Shown: positions 51,097 to 59,999, counted from the stretch's first letter. The stretch is DNA of 64,000 bases from an uncultured Ruminococcus sp. (GCF_934476685.1 NZ_CAKSNX010000003.1:186001-250000), one strand, 5' to 3'. The notes: a model not told the origin generated them from the sequence alone. Numbers and translations: made by a program.

Positions 51097-52083
51097 TCAG
51101 TAGCTCTGAACTACAACTGCTGCGCCTGTATCCTTATTGTATGCTACGCTGTAACCATGACCGCTGTCGGTGAAGAAGTAGTAGTATACAAATGTGCCGT
51201 CATCGGTTCTAAACTGTGAAGATGTAACGTTTCCGTCGATCTGTCCGCTTGCTGCTGCAAGAGCTGCGCTTTCGTAGCTGTCGCTTGAACCTGTTGTAGT
51301 TGTGGTGGTCGTTTCTGATGTGGTTGTAGTAGTCTGCGCTGATGATGAAGTATCGTCAGGCTTTGAAGTTGTTGTGGCAGTAGTTGTGGTGGTCGTTGTT
51401 TCTGTATCGCTTGAATCAGTGTCAGATGATGAGATATCCTCAGTTACTGAGCTTTCATCTGACGGAGCGGAAGTTTCTGTTGACGGTTCAGCGACTGAGC
51501 TTGTATCGTCAGAGGTTCCATCAGCCTTTGAATCTTCCTTGACAACAGCCGATACCTTTGATGAAGAGCTTGCGGCTGAACTTGTATCCTTATTTCCGCC
51601 GTAGCCGAACAGCTTCATTCCTACTGCAACTGCTGCAATGATAACGATAAGTATTCCCACAGTTATGCAGGCTGTGATAATGAAAAGACGCTTTTTAACG
51701 GCAGCCTCGTCATTTGAATCGTCCGAATCCTCATCTTCGTAATATTCATCATCATATTCCTGATCTTCGTCAGCGTAACCCTCCTCAGGGAACACCTCAT
51801 CGGCACTTGCCTGAGCGGAAAAAGCTCCGCTGTCGTTCTGACCGCCGTCAGCCATATTTTCAGGAACTTTGAATGCTCTTGTCTTATCCTCCTCAAAAGC
51901 ATTCATCTCTTCCTTAGTGAAAACTCTCGTTCTGCCGTCATCTGTATCATTCTGCTCCTCAGCAGCAGGCTCGGCAGAAGTCATATTTCCGTCATCATCT
52001 ATGAGCAGATTATGACAGTATTTGCAAAGTACCGCCTCTTCAAGTATCTCCTTATGGCAGTACGGACATTCTTTCATTTTCAT
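51097..52083 (-). CDS. Zinc-ribbon membrane protein with Ser/Thr-rich extracytoplasmic linker
   Basis: A protein of about 328 residues with unknown function. The N-terminus holds a zinc ribbon (CPYCHKE and CKYCHN). Then come an acidic cytoplasmic region with two similar short motifs, GRTRVFT and DKTRAFK, and one transmembrane helix at about 130-157. The outer part is a Ser/Asp and then Thr-homopolymer linker, and a C-terminal domain of about 60 residues is rich in Tyr and Gly. The start at 52083 gives 10 nt to GAGGGG, and ATG 52092 is too close to it. The linker suggests an exposed, possibly glycosylated stalk. Confidence 0.78.
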   Translation of the reverse strand: MKMKECPYCHKEILEEAVLCKYCHNLLIDDDGNMTSAEPAAEEQNDTDDGRTRVFTKEEMNAFEEDKTRAFKVPENMADGGQNDSGAFSAQASADEVFPEEGYADEDQEYDDEYYEDEDSDDSNDEAAVKKRLFIITACITVGILIVIIAAVAVGMKLFGYGGNKDTSSAASSSSKVSAVVKEDSKADGTSDDTSSVAEPSTETSAPSDESSVTEDISSSDTDSSDTETTTTTTTATTTSKPDDTSSSAQTTTTTSETTTTTTTGSSDSYESAALAAASGQIDGNVTSSQFRTDDGTFVYYYFFTDSGHGYSVAYNKDTGAAVVVQSY

Positions 52084-52231
52084 TTTTACCATTCCCCTCG
52101 TATATTAAGTCCCGCAGGACAAATTAGACATTATGCTTTTTCTGCATTTTTCTTCATTTATAATCATAACACATAAAGTCCGAAAAATCAACCGATTTCA
52201 CCAAAAAATCACGAAACTGTCAGCATAGTGT

Positions 52232-52252
52232 AAAACTGATTACAAATCAGTT
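52232..52252 (-). terminator. Short hairpin terminator at the end of tex
   Basis: On the minus strand an AACTGATT / AATCAGTT stem with a 3-nt loop overlaps the tex stop codon and is followed by TTACAC. The stem is AT-rich and likely weak. Confidence 0.5.
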
Positions 52253-54393
52253 CATGGCTTTTTCATTGTGAGGGATATTCTCTTGCGCTTCATATCAACG
52301 TCAAGAACCCACACCTTTACCACATCTCCGACCTTTACGACTTCGAGAGGGTGTTTAACGAATTTATTGCTCAGCTGCGAGATATGCACAAGACCGTCCT
52401 CGTGAACGCCGATATCGACAAATGCGCCGAAATCTATGACATTGCGCACCGTTCCCATAAGCTCCATACCTGGGTTAAGGTCTTTAAGCTCCATTATATC
52501 GCCGCTTCTCATAAGCGGCGGAGGCAGCTCATCTCTTGGGTCACGTCCCGGCTTTTCAAGCTCTTTAACGATATCCGCAAGGGTAGGTATGCCCGCTCCT
52601 GTGGACTTTGAAAGCTGAGGAAGTCCGATGCTGTCCGTTTTGCTCTTGATAGTATCCTCGTGACCGATATCCGCATAGGTCAGACCGCAGCTTTCCAGCA
52701 GCGACTGTGCAGCCTTATATGACTCAGGGTGTATGCCTGTATTGTCGAGAGGATTTTTCGCACCGGGAACTCGCAGAAATCCTGCGCACTGCTCATAAGC
52801 CTTTGCGCCCAGCTTTTTAACTTTCAACAGCTGTTTTCTGTCTGTGAACTCGCCGTTTTCCTCACGGTAAGCCACAATGTTCTTTGCAACGGCTGAATTT
52901 ATTCCCGAAATATATGAGAGCAGAGAATATGACGCTGTATTTACGTCAACTCCAACAGAGTTTACGCAGTCCTCAACCACGCCTTTAAGAGCGTCGCTCA
53001 TTCTTGCTTTCGGCATATCGTGCTGATACTGTCCAACTCCGATAGCCTTCGGGTCTATCTTTACAAGCTCGGCAAGAGGATCCTGCAAACGTCTTGCGAT
53101 AGACACTGCGGAACGCAGCGAAACGTCATAGTCGGGGAACTCCTCCGCAGCCAGCTTTGACGCTGAGTAAACAGAAGCGCCTGCCTCGGATACTACCATA
53201 TATGATACCTTTTCCGGTATCTCCTTGAGCATTTCCGCTGTGAACTGTTCGGTTTCTCTTGAGGCTGTGCCGTTTCCGATAGAGATAGTTGTAACGCCGT
53301 ATTTCTTTATCATATCGGTAAGGATACGCTTTGCTTTCTGAGTTTCCTTTCTCGGTGGGGTAAGATAAACGATAGTCGTATCAAGCACCTTTCCTGTGTG
53401 GTCAACTACCGCAGCTTTACAGCCGTGAGCATATCCTGGGTCAAGTCCCAGAGTAACTGTGTTTTTAACAGGCGGTGCCATAAGCAGCTGTCTGAGGTTA
53501 GAGGAGAACACCTTTATAGCGCCCTCCTGAGCGTTTTCGGAAAGCTCTGCTCTTATCTCTCTTTCTATTGACGGGAAGATAAGACGCTTGCAGCTGTCCT
53601 CGCAGGCAGCCTTTACAAGCTCTGAGCATTCTCCGCTCTTTTTCACAAAACGTCTTATGCAGAGGTTTTCTCCCTCACCGTCAGCAAGTGCAACGGAAAC
53701 TTTCAGCGCACCTTCCTTTTCACCTCTGTCAAGGGCAAGGACTCTGTGGCCTGCGATAGTGGAAACTGCCTCGGAATATTCAAAGTAGTTCTTGTAAACC
53801 TCGTTTGCGTCCTCTGCGGCAGCGGCAGAGGTTATCTTTCCTTTCTTGAAATAAAGATCTCTCAGAGCCTTTCTGAGTTCTGCATTATCGGAAATATCCT
53901 CGGCAATGATATCCATTGCGCCCTGCAAAGCCTCCTCAGCCGACTCCGCCATATTCTCTCCCACAAAAGCGGCTGCCTCATCAGCGGGAACAGTTTTTAC
54001 ATTCTGCTCCATAATTATCTCGGCGAGCTTTTCAAGTCCTTTTTCTCTTGCCACGGACGCCCTTGTTTTTCTCTTTGGCTTGAACGGGCGGTAAATATCC
54101 TCCACCTCGACAAGTGTGCCGGCTTTCTCGATAGCTGCTGCGATCTCGTCAGTCATTTTCTCCTGCTCGGTGATAGAGGAAACTATTTCAGCCTTACGCT
54201 TTTCAAGATTTCTCAGATATGTAAGTCTGTCGAAAAGCTCACGCAATACCTGATCGTCAAGCGAGCCTGTCTGTTCCTTTCTGTAACGTGCGATGAACGG
54301 TATAGTCTGACCGTCGTCGATAAGCGATACCGCATTATTGACCTGCTCGATACGCAGGTTAAATTCTTTTGCAAGGGTGCTGTTAATATCCAT
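52252..54393 (-). CDS. tex: Tex-family S1 RNA-binding transcription accessory protein
   Basis: A 713-residue protein of the Tex/YhgF family. The N-terminal helical region has IPFIARYRKEQTGSLDD. A YqgF-like RNase H fold (TLGLDPGYAHGCKAAVVD) and helix-hairpin-helix motifs (NSVGVDVNTAS, LLSYISGINSAVAKNI) follow. A C-terminal S1 domain starts GMELMGTVRNVIDFGAFVDIG. Tex is linked to transcript and RNA processing, but its exact role is unsettled. Length is normal. An AAAGGATATATAG site precedes the ATG. Confidence 0.95.
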   Translation of the reverse strand: MDINSTLAKEFNLRIEQVNNAVSLIDDGQTIPFIARYRKEQTGSLDDQVLRELFDRLTYLRNLEKRKAEIVSSITEQEKMTDEIAAAIEKAGTLVEVEDIYRPFKPKRKTRASVAREKGLEKLAEIIMEQNVKTVPADEAAAFVGENMAESAEEALQGAMDIIAEDISDNAELRKALRDLYFKKGKITSAAAAEDANEVYKNYFEYSEAVSTIAGHRVLALDRGEKEGALKVSVALADGEGENLCIRRFVKKSGECSELVKAACEDSCKRLIFPSIEREIRAELSENAQEGAIKVFSSNLRQLLMAPPVKNTVTLGLDPGYAHGCKAAVVDHTGKVLDTTIVYLTPPRKETQKAKRILTDMIKKYGVTTISIGNGTASRETEQFTAEMLKEIPEKVSYMVVSEAGASVYSASKLAAEEFPDYDVSLRSAVSIARRLQDPLAELVKIDPKAIGVGQYQHDMPKARMSDALKGVVEDCVNSVGVDVNTASYSLLSYISGINSAVAKNIVAYREENGEFTDRKQLLKVKKLGAKAYEQCAGFLRVPGAKNPLDNTGIHPESYKAAQSLLESCGLTYADIGHEDTIKSKTDSIGLPQLSKSTGAGIPTLADIVKELEKPGRDPRDELPPPLMRSGDIMELKDLNPGMELMGTVRNVIDFGAFVDIGVHEDGLVHISQLSNKFVKHPLEVVKVGDVVKVWVLDVDMKRKRISLTMKKP

Positions 54394-54460
54394 AATATTC
54401 TATATATCCTTTCGCATTTATAGCAATCATAAGCTTTTTTATAATCGTAACACAAAGTTT

Positions 54461-54489
54461 ATTATAACATACTTTCCTTTCAAAGTCAA
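54461..54489 (-). promoter_or_regulatory. Sigma-A promoter of tex
   Basis: On the minus strand TTGACT and a perfect TATAAT are separated by 17 bp, immediately after the terminator of the upstream gene. Confidence 0.85.
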
Positions 54490-54491
54490 AG

Positions 54492-54532
54492 AAAAAATCT
54501 CAGACAAAGCGTTTTTTGCTCCGTCTGAGATT
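54492..54532 (-). terminator. Terminator after the large sugar transferase gene
   Basis: On the minus strand AATCTCAGAC / GTCTGAGATT enclose a 17-nt loop and are followed by TTTTC. An extra TCTCAGACA copy lies just upstream. Confidence 0.82.
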
Positions 54533-54558
54533 GTCTGAGATAAGGTTCAGATGTTTAT

Positions 54559-56019
54559 TCAGCTGTGTATTTTTTCACGTTCTGCGCTGTCAGCCTGTTC
54601 ATTCTGCTGTTCGGCGCTGCGCTTATCCTTGCTGAAATCGTGATCTATTCTGTCACGCTTGGTTTCGATAGGCTCTGTACCCTCTACTCCCTCTGTTGCG
54701 TCAGGTACGAAACAAGTTCTAATGGTGCTGAGGATTATCTTCATATCCTCCCTCAGCGACTGATGTTCGATATACATAAGGTCGAATTTCAGCTTATCAT
54801 AAGGGGTGGTATTATACTTTCCCATTACCTGCGCATAGCCTGTAAGTCCCGCTTTTACTTTAAGGCGGTACTTGAACTCTGGCATTGTTTTTTCATACTT
54901 AGCCGCAAACTCAGGTCTTTCGGGACGTGGACCGACAAAGGACATATCGCCTTTGAGGATATTCAACAGCTGCGGCAGCTCGTCAAATCTTATCTTGCGG
55001 ATAATTTTGCCCACAGGGGTTATTCTGTCATCATTCTCCGCCGCAAGACGTGCTCCCGATTTTTCCGCATTTACTATCATACTGCGGAATTTAAGCACCT
55101 TGAATTTTTTACCGCCGATAGTCAGTCTTTCCTGCGAATAGAACACAGGACCGCCGTCATATGCCTTTATTGCTATTGCTGTGATTATCATAAACGGAGA
55201 AGCTATGATAAGCGCAAAGAGCGAAAGGATGATATCGAAAAATCTTTTGAGCGAACGCTGTTCAAATCTAAGTCCGTCATTTCTTGAAAGCAGCAGCGGT
55301 GTATCAAAGAGGTGGAAATCGTCTGCGCCTCTGATGATGATATCGGAAAGCTTTGGATTTATGTATGTTCTGATCGAATTTTCAAATGTGAATTTAAGCA
55401 GCTTGCTGCGCAGGTCTGAGGGGATATCCGAAATGACAACGGCGTCATATTTCATTATCTGCCGCTCAATTTCTTCAAGGCTCTCATCGCAGCATATGGA
55501 AGCGCATATCTCATACTTATCCGCACGCATACTCATTTTATCAACAAGATATTTTGCATTTCTGTTGCCGTAAACGATAATGAGCCGTTTCGGCGGATAC
55601 ATCTTATTATACAGCAGGGTAAAGAGATAGCTCCACAGCAGGGCGAAAGCCGCCTCCGCCACTGTCAGCAGGACAAGCGGGGCGATATCCAGCCTGTTTC
55701 GTCCGATAAGCTGTATAAGCACAAATTCTATGCAGTTTGCACCAAGTATGCCAAGTATCTGGGAGCCGAAAAGTCCTGCGAACTTTGAATAGCCCAGTCT
55801 GAAGCCGTTGAAAGTGCTTGTCATAAACATATACAGCACACCGTAAAGTCCCACCATAAGGATATTTCCCTTATACCAGTAAGGGTCATGCATATCGCTG
55901 TTATAGTAGTTATACCATATATAAGAAAATCCCATCATAAAGAGATAAATGATTATCAATGCGCCCAGAAAATTAAGCAGTCTTTTGTACTGCTCCCTGT
56001 TTTGCGTAGTTTTGTTCAA
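54559..56019 (-). CDS. Polyprenyl glycosylphosphotransferase (exopolysaccharide initiation), probable TTG start
   Basis: A protein of about 486 residues that transfers sugar-phosphate to undecaprenyl phosphate. There are four N-terminal membrane helices, a Rossmann-like central domain (RLIIVYGNRNAKYLVDKM), then another helix and the catalytic domain with FKVLKFRSMIVNAEKSG, IRFDELPQLLNIL and DMSFVGPRP. An ATG at 56055 lies only about 5 nt from the expected transcription start. The TTG at 56019 has AAAGGCGG 7-8 nt upstream and is preferred. The last 60 residues form a charged tail. No glycan cluster adjoins it. Confidence 0.92.
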   Translation of the reverse strand: MNKTTQNREQYKRLLNFLGALIIIYLFMMGFSYIWYNYYNSDMHDPYWYKGNILMVGLYGVLYMFMTSTFNGFRLGYSKFAGLFGSQILGILGANCIEFVLIQLIGRNRLDIAPLVLLTVAEAAFALLWSYLFTLLYNKMYPPKRLIIVYGNRNAKYLVDKMSMRADKYEICASICCDESLEEIERQIMKYDAVVISDIPSDLRSKLLKFTFENSIRTYINPKLSDIIIRGADDFHLFDTPLLLSRNDGLRFEQRSLKRFFDIILSLFALIIASPFMIITAIAIKAYDGGPVFYSQERLTIGGKKFKVLKFRSMIVNAEKSGARLAAENDDRITPVGKIIRKIRFDELPQLLNILKGDMSFVGPRPERPEFAAKYEKTMPEFKYRLKVKAGLTGYAQVMGKYNTTPYDKLKFDLMYIEHQSLREDMKIILSTIRTCFVPDATEGVEGTEPIETKRDRIDHDFSKDKRSAEQQNEQADSAEREKIHS

Positions 56020-56066
56020 AAAAATACCGCCTTTCCAAAGCAAAGAATTTTTCATTGACAATTTCA

Positions 56067-56095
56067 ATTATAGCATACTTAATGCCAATAATCAA
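56067..56095 (-). promoter_or_regulatory. Sigma-A promoter of the large sugar transferase
   Basis: On the minus strand TTGATT and a perfect TATAAT are separated by 17 bp. Its position argues for the downstream TTG start codon. Confidence 0.78.
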
Positions 56096-56197
56096 GCATT
56101 CCACACAATTTTCACCATAAAGCACTAATTTCCGCTGTTTCCTTTGGCTATAAATAATCATTTCCATATTAAGTATTTACGCAAACATTCATACTTA

Positions 56198-56229
56198 CAA
56201 AAATGCCGCACATAAAATGTACGGCATTT
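56198..56229 (-). terminator. Terminator after the hydrogenase gene
   Basis: On the minus strand AAATGCCGTACAT / ATGTGCGGCATTT (one wobble) with a 3-nt loop is followed by TTG. Confidence 0.83.
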
Positions 56230-56256
56230 GCATTAATAAATGTATATTAAATATAA

Positions 56257-57783
56257 TTACTTCTCAGTAAGAAAATCAAGGTTTATCTCATACTTTGAAT
56301 CCAGTGAGTTTGAAAGCGGAGCGTCCTTTACATACTTATTGATAAGGGCAGTTGACTTTTCAACTCCGTTAAGAGTACCTGCGCCTGCTACACAGCCGCC
56401 CGGACAAGCCATACCTTCAAGAAGATATCCGTTATACTTTCCTGCCTTTGCAAGAGTGAGCAGCTTGCGGCAATCTTTAAGTCCCTGTGCGGAAACTACC
56501 TTTACTTCCCTTTCTGGATCAAGGCGGTGGATAACGTCAGCAACAGCCTTTGCAACGCCGCCGCTTACAGCAAATCCTCTTCCGTCGCCTGTACCCTCGC
56601 TGAGTTCGACCTTTTCATCGTCTGTGATATCCTCGAACTTAACGTCCTTAGCCTGGAACATACCCATAAGCTCTTCAAAAGTAAGCACGAAGTCAACGTC
56701 CGAACGGATAGTTCTTCTGGAAGCCTCAAGCTTCTTTGCGGCGCAAGGTCCGATGAAAGCGATGCAGGCATCGGGATCTTCCTTCTTGACCATTCTTGCG
56801 GTAAGAACCATTGGTGTCAGTGCCATTGATATGTATGGAGCAAGGTCAGGGAAAAGCTTTTTAGCCATAACAGACCATGCAGGGCAGCATGAAGTAGCCA
56901 TAAACGGCTGATACTCAGGAACTTCCCTCATAAAGTCCTTTGCCTCTTCGATAGAGCAAAGGTCTGCACCTACTGCGACCTCTACCACATCGGCAAAGCC
57001 AAGCTTTTTCATAGCGGCTGTAAGCTTTTCAGGTGATGCCTTAGGACCGAACTGTCCTACGAATGCAGGGGCAACGATAGCGACTACCTTCTTGCCCTTC
57101 TTCATTGCTGTAATGAGCTGGAAGATCTGTCCCTTATCAACGATAGCGCCGAAAGGACAGTTTACAAGGCACATTCCGCAGGAAACGCACTTATCGTAAT
57201 CTATCTTTGCCTTTCCATGCTCGTCGCTGCCGATAGCGTCCATTCCGCAGGCTCTCGCACAAGGACGTTCCATTTTATTTATTGCATTGTAAGGACAGAC
57301 AGACTGACATCTGCCGCACTTTATACACTTTGACTGATCTATAACAGATTTGCCGTGCTTGATGGTGATAGCACCCTTAGGACAGACCTCCTGACAAGGG
57401 TGAGCAAGGCAGCCCTGACAGCAGTCGGTAACATGAAAATGAGTTTCAGGACAGGCGTTGCAGGCAAAGTTGATGATATTTACCAGCGGCGGATCATAAT
57501 ATTTTTCTGCGATAGCGCTCTCTTCTATACCGTCGGCAACAGACTTATGCTCGTCGATAGGACGCAGCGGCAGACCGATAGCAAGACGCAGACGCTCCTC
57601 AACGATAGCTCTTTCAAGGAAGATAGACTCACGGTAAACCGCAACGTCGCCCGGAACTATCTTGTATGGCAGCTCAGTGATCTTCTGGGCATAGTTTTCT
57701 TCTTCATAGGCAAGTCTTGCCACCTCGGTGAATACCTTTCGTCTTATGTCGGTAACGGACGAGTATATTCCTCTCATTTTCAT
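56257..57783 (-). CDS. [FeFe] hydrogenase, ferredoxin-domain type (group B-like)
   Basis: A 508-residue iron-only hydrogenase-like enzyme, expected to exchange electrons between ferredoxin and protons or act as a sensor. A Cys-rich N-terminal region (residues 108-135: CNAC, CCQGC, CQEVC) is followed by ferredoxin-like 4Fe-4S motifs CIKCGRCQSVCP and CVSCGMCLVNCP. H-cluster motifs are TSCCPAW at 297-303, a GPC variant in place of MPC at 345-347, and EGMACPGGC at 456-464. No maturases hydE, hydF or hydG and no partner subunits adjoin it. The ATG at 57783 follows GGAGGAATG. Confidence 0.9.
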   Translation of the reverse strand: MKMRGIYSSVTDIRRKVFTEVARLAYEEENYAQKITELPYKIVPGDVAVYRESIFLERAIVEERLRLAIGLPLRPIDEHKSVADGIEESAIAEKYYDPPLVNIINFACNACPETHFHVTDCCQGCLAHPCQEVCPKGAITIKHGKSVIDQSKCIKCGRCQSVCPYNAINKMERPCARACGMDAIGSDEHGKAKIDYDKCVSCGMCLVNCPFGAIVDKGQIFQLITAMKKGKKVVAIVAPAFVGQFGPKASPEKLTAAMKKLGFADVVEVAVGADLCSIEEAKDFMREVPEYQPFMATSCCPAWSVMAKKLFPDLAPYISMALTPMVLTARMVKKEDPDACIAFIGPCAAKKLEASRRTIRSDVDFVLTFEELMGMFQAKDVKFEDITDDEKVELSEGTGDGRGFAVSGGVAKAVADVIHRLDPEREVKVVSAQGLKDCRKLLTLAKAGKYNGYLLEGMACPGGCVAGAGTLNGVEKSTALINKYVKDAPLSNSLDSKYEINLDFLTEK

Positions 57784-57856
57784 AAAAACATTCCTCCGAT
57801 AATTCTCTGATCCTGTACTGAGATCATTGTTAAAGTTTTATCATACTAACAATTTT

Positions 57857-57885
57857 ATTTTACTCCCATTAAGTGAGTTTGTCAA
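57857..57885 (-). promoter_or_regulatory. Sigma-A promoter of the hydrogenase gene
   Basis: On the minus strand TTGACA and TAAAAT are separated by 17 bp. Confidence 0.85.
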
Positions 57886-58054
57886 TAGAAACTATGTATT
57901 TTTTGATATTTTGCCATGTAAATTCTCATATCTCATATTCAGTCTGACACATTTTTAGCAAAGACACTTTAGGCAAAATACACATAAGCTGTGCTGCGGG
58001 TATAAGCAGTATCAACAATAATCGTTTAAGCAGTAAAAATTTCGGCTTTTGCTC
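57886..58054. other. Divergent intergenic region without recognised feature
   Basis: AT-rich sequence between the hydrogenase and esterase promoters. I see no open frame with a ribosome-binding site, no terminator and no known RNA motif. Confidence 0.5.
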
Positions 58055-58083
58055 TTGAAAAAACAGGCGGATAGTGTTAAAAT
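58055..58083 (+). promoter_or_regulatory. Sigma-A promoter of the SGNH esterase
   Basis: TTGAAA and TAAAAT are separated by 17 bp, about 70 nt upstream of the ATG. Confidence 0.7.
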
Positions 58084-58158
58084 ATAATTATGTAGGTAAA
58101 TATATAACTATATCAGTATAATTTGTATTAAGAAGAAAATCGAAAGGACAAATCAGCT

Positions 58159-59619
58159 ATGAAAAATTCAGGAAAAAGATTTATCGCAGGACTTTGCAGC
58201 GCTGCCCTTTGTGCAAGTATGCTCTCCGTTTCTGCTTTCGCAGCTCAGGACGGCTTTAAAGAGTATGAGGCAACCAGCGACAATGTAAAGCTTATCGGCC
58301 GTACATATCGTTACAATGATGAAACGACATGGCTCACATATTCCGCAAGCGGCGTTGAATTCAAATGCACAGGCTCAAAGGTAAGATTCAATCTTCATCA
58401 GGAGGGCGATCCAACAAGAGTTGCTGTATATGTAAACGGCAAGGCTGTAAAGATCGGATATGTAAAAGCCAACGCAAAGAAGCCTATTATAGATGTTGAT
58501 CTTGAAGAGGGTGAAAACACAGTCAAGCTCATCAAGCTTTCTGAGGCTGCAAACTCCATACTTGCTATCGACAGCATTGAAGTTGACGGCGACGCACCTG
58601 TTCCAACAGCTGCAAAGGCTCACTCCATTGAATTTATCGGAGATTCAATTACCTGCGGCTACGGCGTTGACGGCTCACTGAAAGAGCAGTTCAGCACTAA
58701 AAACGAAAATGCCGCAAAGACATACGCATACCTCACAGCGGCAAACCTTGACGCTGATTACAGCTTTGTTTCAACAAGCGGTTCGGGAATAATCTCAGGA
58801 TACACTTCCGGCAGCAAGAAGAACACACTTAACCTTACTCCGGACGTTTACGAAAAGCTCTGTTACACATGGAGCTGGATAGACGGCGTTCATCCGCAGG
58901 AATATGACTGGGATTTCTCAGAGTTCCAGCCTGAGGCAGTTGTCATCAACCTCGGCACAAACGACAACTCATACACAAAGGGCGACGCTGAAAAGTGCGC
59001 TGAATATGTTGAAGGATATGTGGCTTTCCTTAAGCAGGTAAGAACAAACAACCCTGATTCTTCTATCGTATGCACACTCGGTATCATGGGACAGGAGCTT
59101 TATCCTTACATAGAAGAGGCTGTTGAGGCATACAAGACCGAAACAGGCGACACAAATATTTACACATTCGAGTTCAACAATCAGAACGCAGCTGACAACG
59201 GCTATGGTTCAGACTATCACCCGTCAGAGCAGTCACATCTCGAAGCGTCATATGAGCTGACAGCAGCGCTTTCAGATATGCTCGGCTGGGAGGAAACAGG
59301 TTCTGCTGAAACAGGTATGGCAGGCTATGACAAGGCAAACGACCTTGTATTCGAGAACGATCCGAACGAAGAGGACAGCAGCTCACAGTCATCATCAGAT
59401 GTTTCATCTGAAACAAGCTCATCAGAGAACAGCTCTGAAACTTCAAGCAAGGCAGACGATTCTTCTTCATCAGCAGCTTCATCTTCAAAGGCTTCAAGCA
59501 GCTCAAAGACAGCTTCTTCAGGCACAACAACTAACCCTGCAACAGGCGCAGCCACAGCAGGTCTTGCAGCAGCCGCAGTTATCGGTGCTTCAATAGTTAT
59601 CACAAGAAAGAAGAAGTAA
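58159..59619 (+). CDS. Surface-anchored SGNH esterase, CE2-like
   Basis: A 486-residue secreted hydrolase. A signal peptide ends near AFA (residue 28). A beta-sandwich domain spans about 35-145. The SGNH domain has nucleophile Ser163 in FIGDSITCGYG, NLGTNDNS at about 264-271, and Asp352/His354 in SDYHPSEQSH. This two-domain order fits CE2 acetyl esterases that deacetylate plant polysaccharides. A Ser-rich linker of about 60 residues leads to NPATG at 459, a hydrophobic stretch and RKKK, a sortase-type signal with N replacing L. The substrate is inferred. Confidence 0.9.
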   Translation: MKNSGKRFIAGLCSAALCASMLSVSAFAAQDGFKEYEATSDNVKLIGRTYRYNDETTWLTYSASGVEFKCTGSKVRFNLHQEGDPTRVAVYVNGKAVKIGYVKANAKKPIIDVDLEEGENTVKLIKLSEAANSILAIDSIEVDGDAPVPTAAKAHSIEFIGDSITCGYGVDGSLKEQFSTKNENAAKTYAYLTAANLDADYSFVSTSGSGIISGYTSGSKKNTLNLTPDVYEKLCYTWSWIDGVHPQEYDWDFSEFQPEAVVINLGTNDNSYTKGDAEKCAEYVEGYVAFLKQVRTNNPDSSIVCTLGIMGQELYPYIEEAVEAYKTETGDTNIYTFEFNNQNAADNGYGSDYHPSEQSHLEASYELTAALSDMLGWEETGSAETGMAGYDKANDLVFENDPNEEDSSSQSSSDVSSETSSSENSSETSSKADDSSSSAASSSKASSSSKTASSGTTTNPATGAATAGLAAAAVIGASIVITRKKK

Positions 59620-59652
59620 TTTAAGCGCATAATAACTAACTTTGAAAAATTT

Positions 59653-59687
59653 ACAGCCGCAGGAAAACTCCTGCGGCTGTATTTTTA
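59653..59687 (+). terminator. Terminator after the SGNH esterase gene
   Basis: ACAGCCGCAGGA pairs with TCCTGCGGCTGT around a short loop and is followed by ATTTTTATG. Confidence 0.9.
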
Positions 59688-59728
59688 TGTTTTATTATAT
59701 TGGTAAATTATCACATTTAAAAATGAGC

Positions 59729-59898
59729 AAAAAAACACCCGCGGGGTAGCGGGTGCCAAAAAATAAAAAATTATAGGGGAGAAGCTAGTAGAAATTAATC
59801 TACAAGCTGTATATATGAAGGCTTGGGGTAAAAGCCAACATACCGAAGTAAAAAGTCTTAAGTGAGATCAGCGTTCTTACCGTTCGCTTTTCTCTCCC
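59729..59898 (-). ncRNA. Structured small RNA, possibly 6S RNA
   Basis: The gene runs on the minus strand for about 170 nt. A TATACT -10 (59905-59910) predicts a start near 59898, though the -35 is weak. The 5' end AGGGAGAGAAAAGC (59899-59886) pairs with GCTTCTCCCCT (59785-59775). Inside are a GTAGA / TCTAC hairpin on the 3' side (59788-59803) and a terminal GGCTT / AAGCC arm (59820-59836). The end is a GCACCCGC / GCGGGTGT terminator with seven T residues. Closing stem, bubble with a 3'-side hairpin and terminal arm match 6S architecture. No sequence-level identification was possible. Confidence 0.55.
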
Positions 59899-59970
59899 TC
59901 TGACAGTATATATAATAACCGTTTAATGTGTTGTCCGTGTGAAAACTTATTGTATTAAGTATGAAATTTG

Positions 59971-59999
59971 TTGAACTTTTCTTGAACTTGTGGTATACT
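59971..59999 (+). promoter_or_regulatory. Sigma-A promoter of rsmE
   Basis: TTGAAC and TATACT are separated by 17 bp, divergent from the small RNA gene. Confidence 0.78.

Noticed and set aside
54565..55287. A 240-residue plus-strand open frame
   Set aside because: It is antisense to the catalytic half of the large sugar transferase, and its composition is a shadow of that gene.
59729..59898. SRP RNA, RNase P RNA or tmRNA
   Set aside because: The SRP apical GGAA tetraloop context, RNase P conserved regions and a tRNA-like end are missing, and the size fits 6S-type RNA better.
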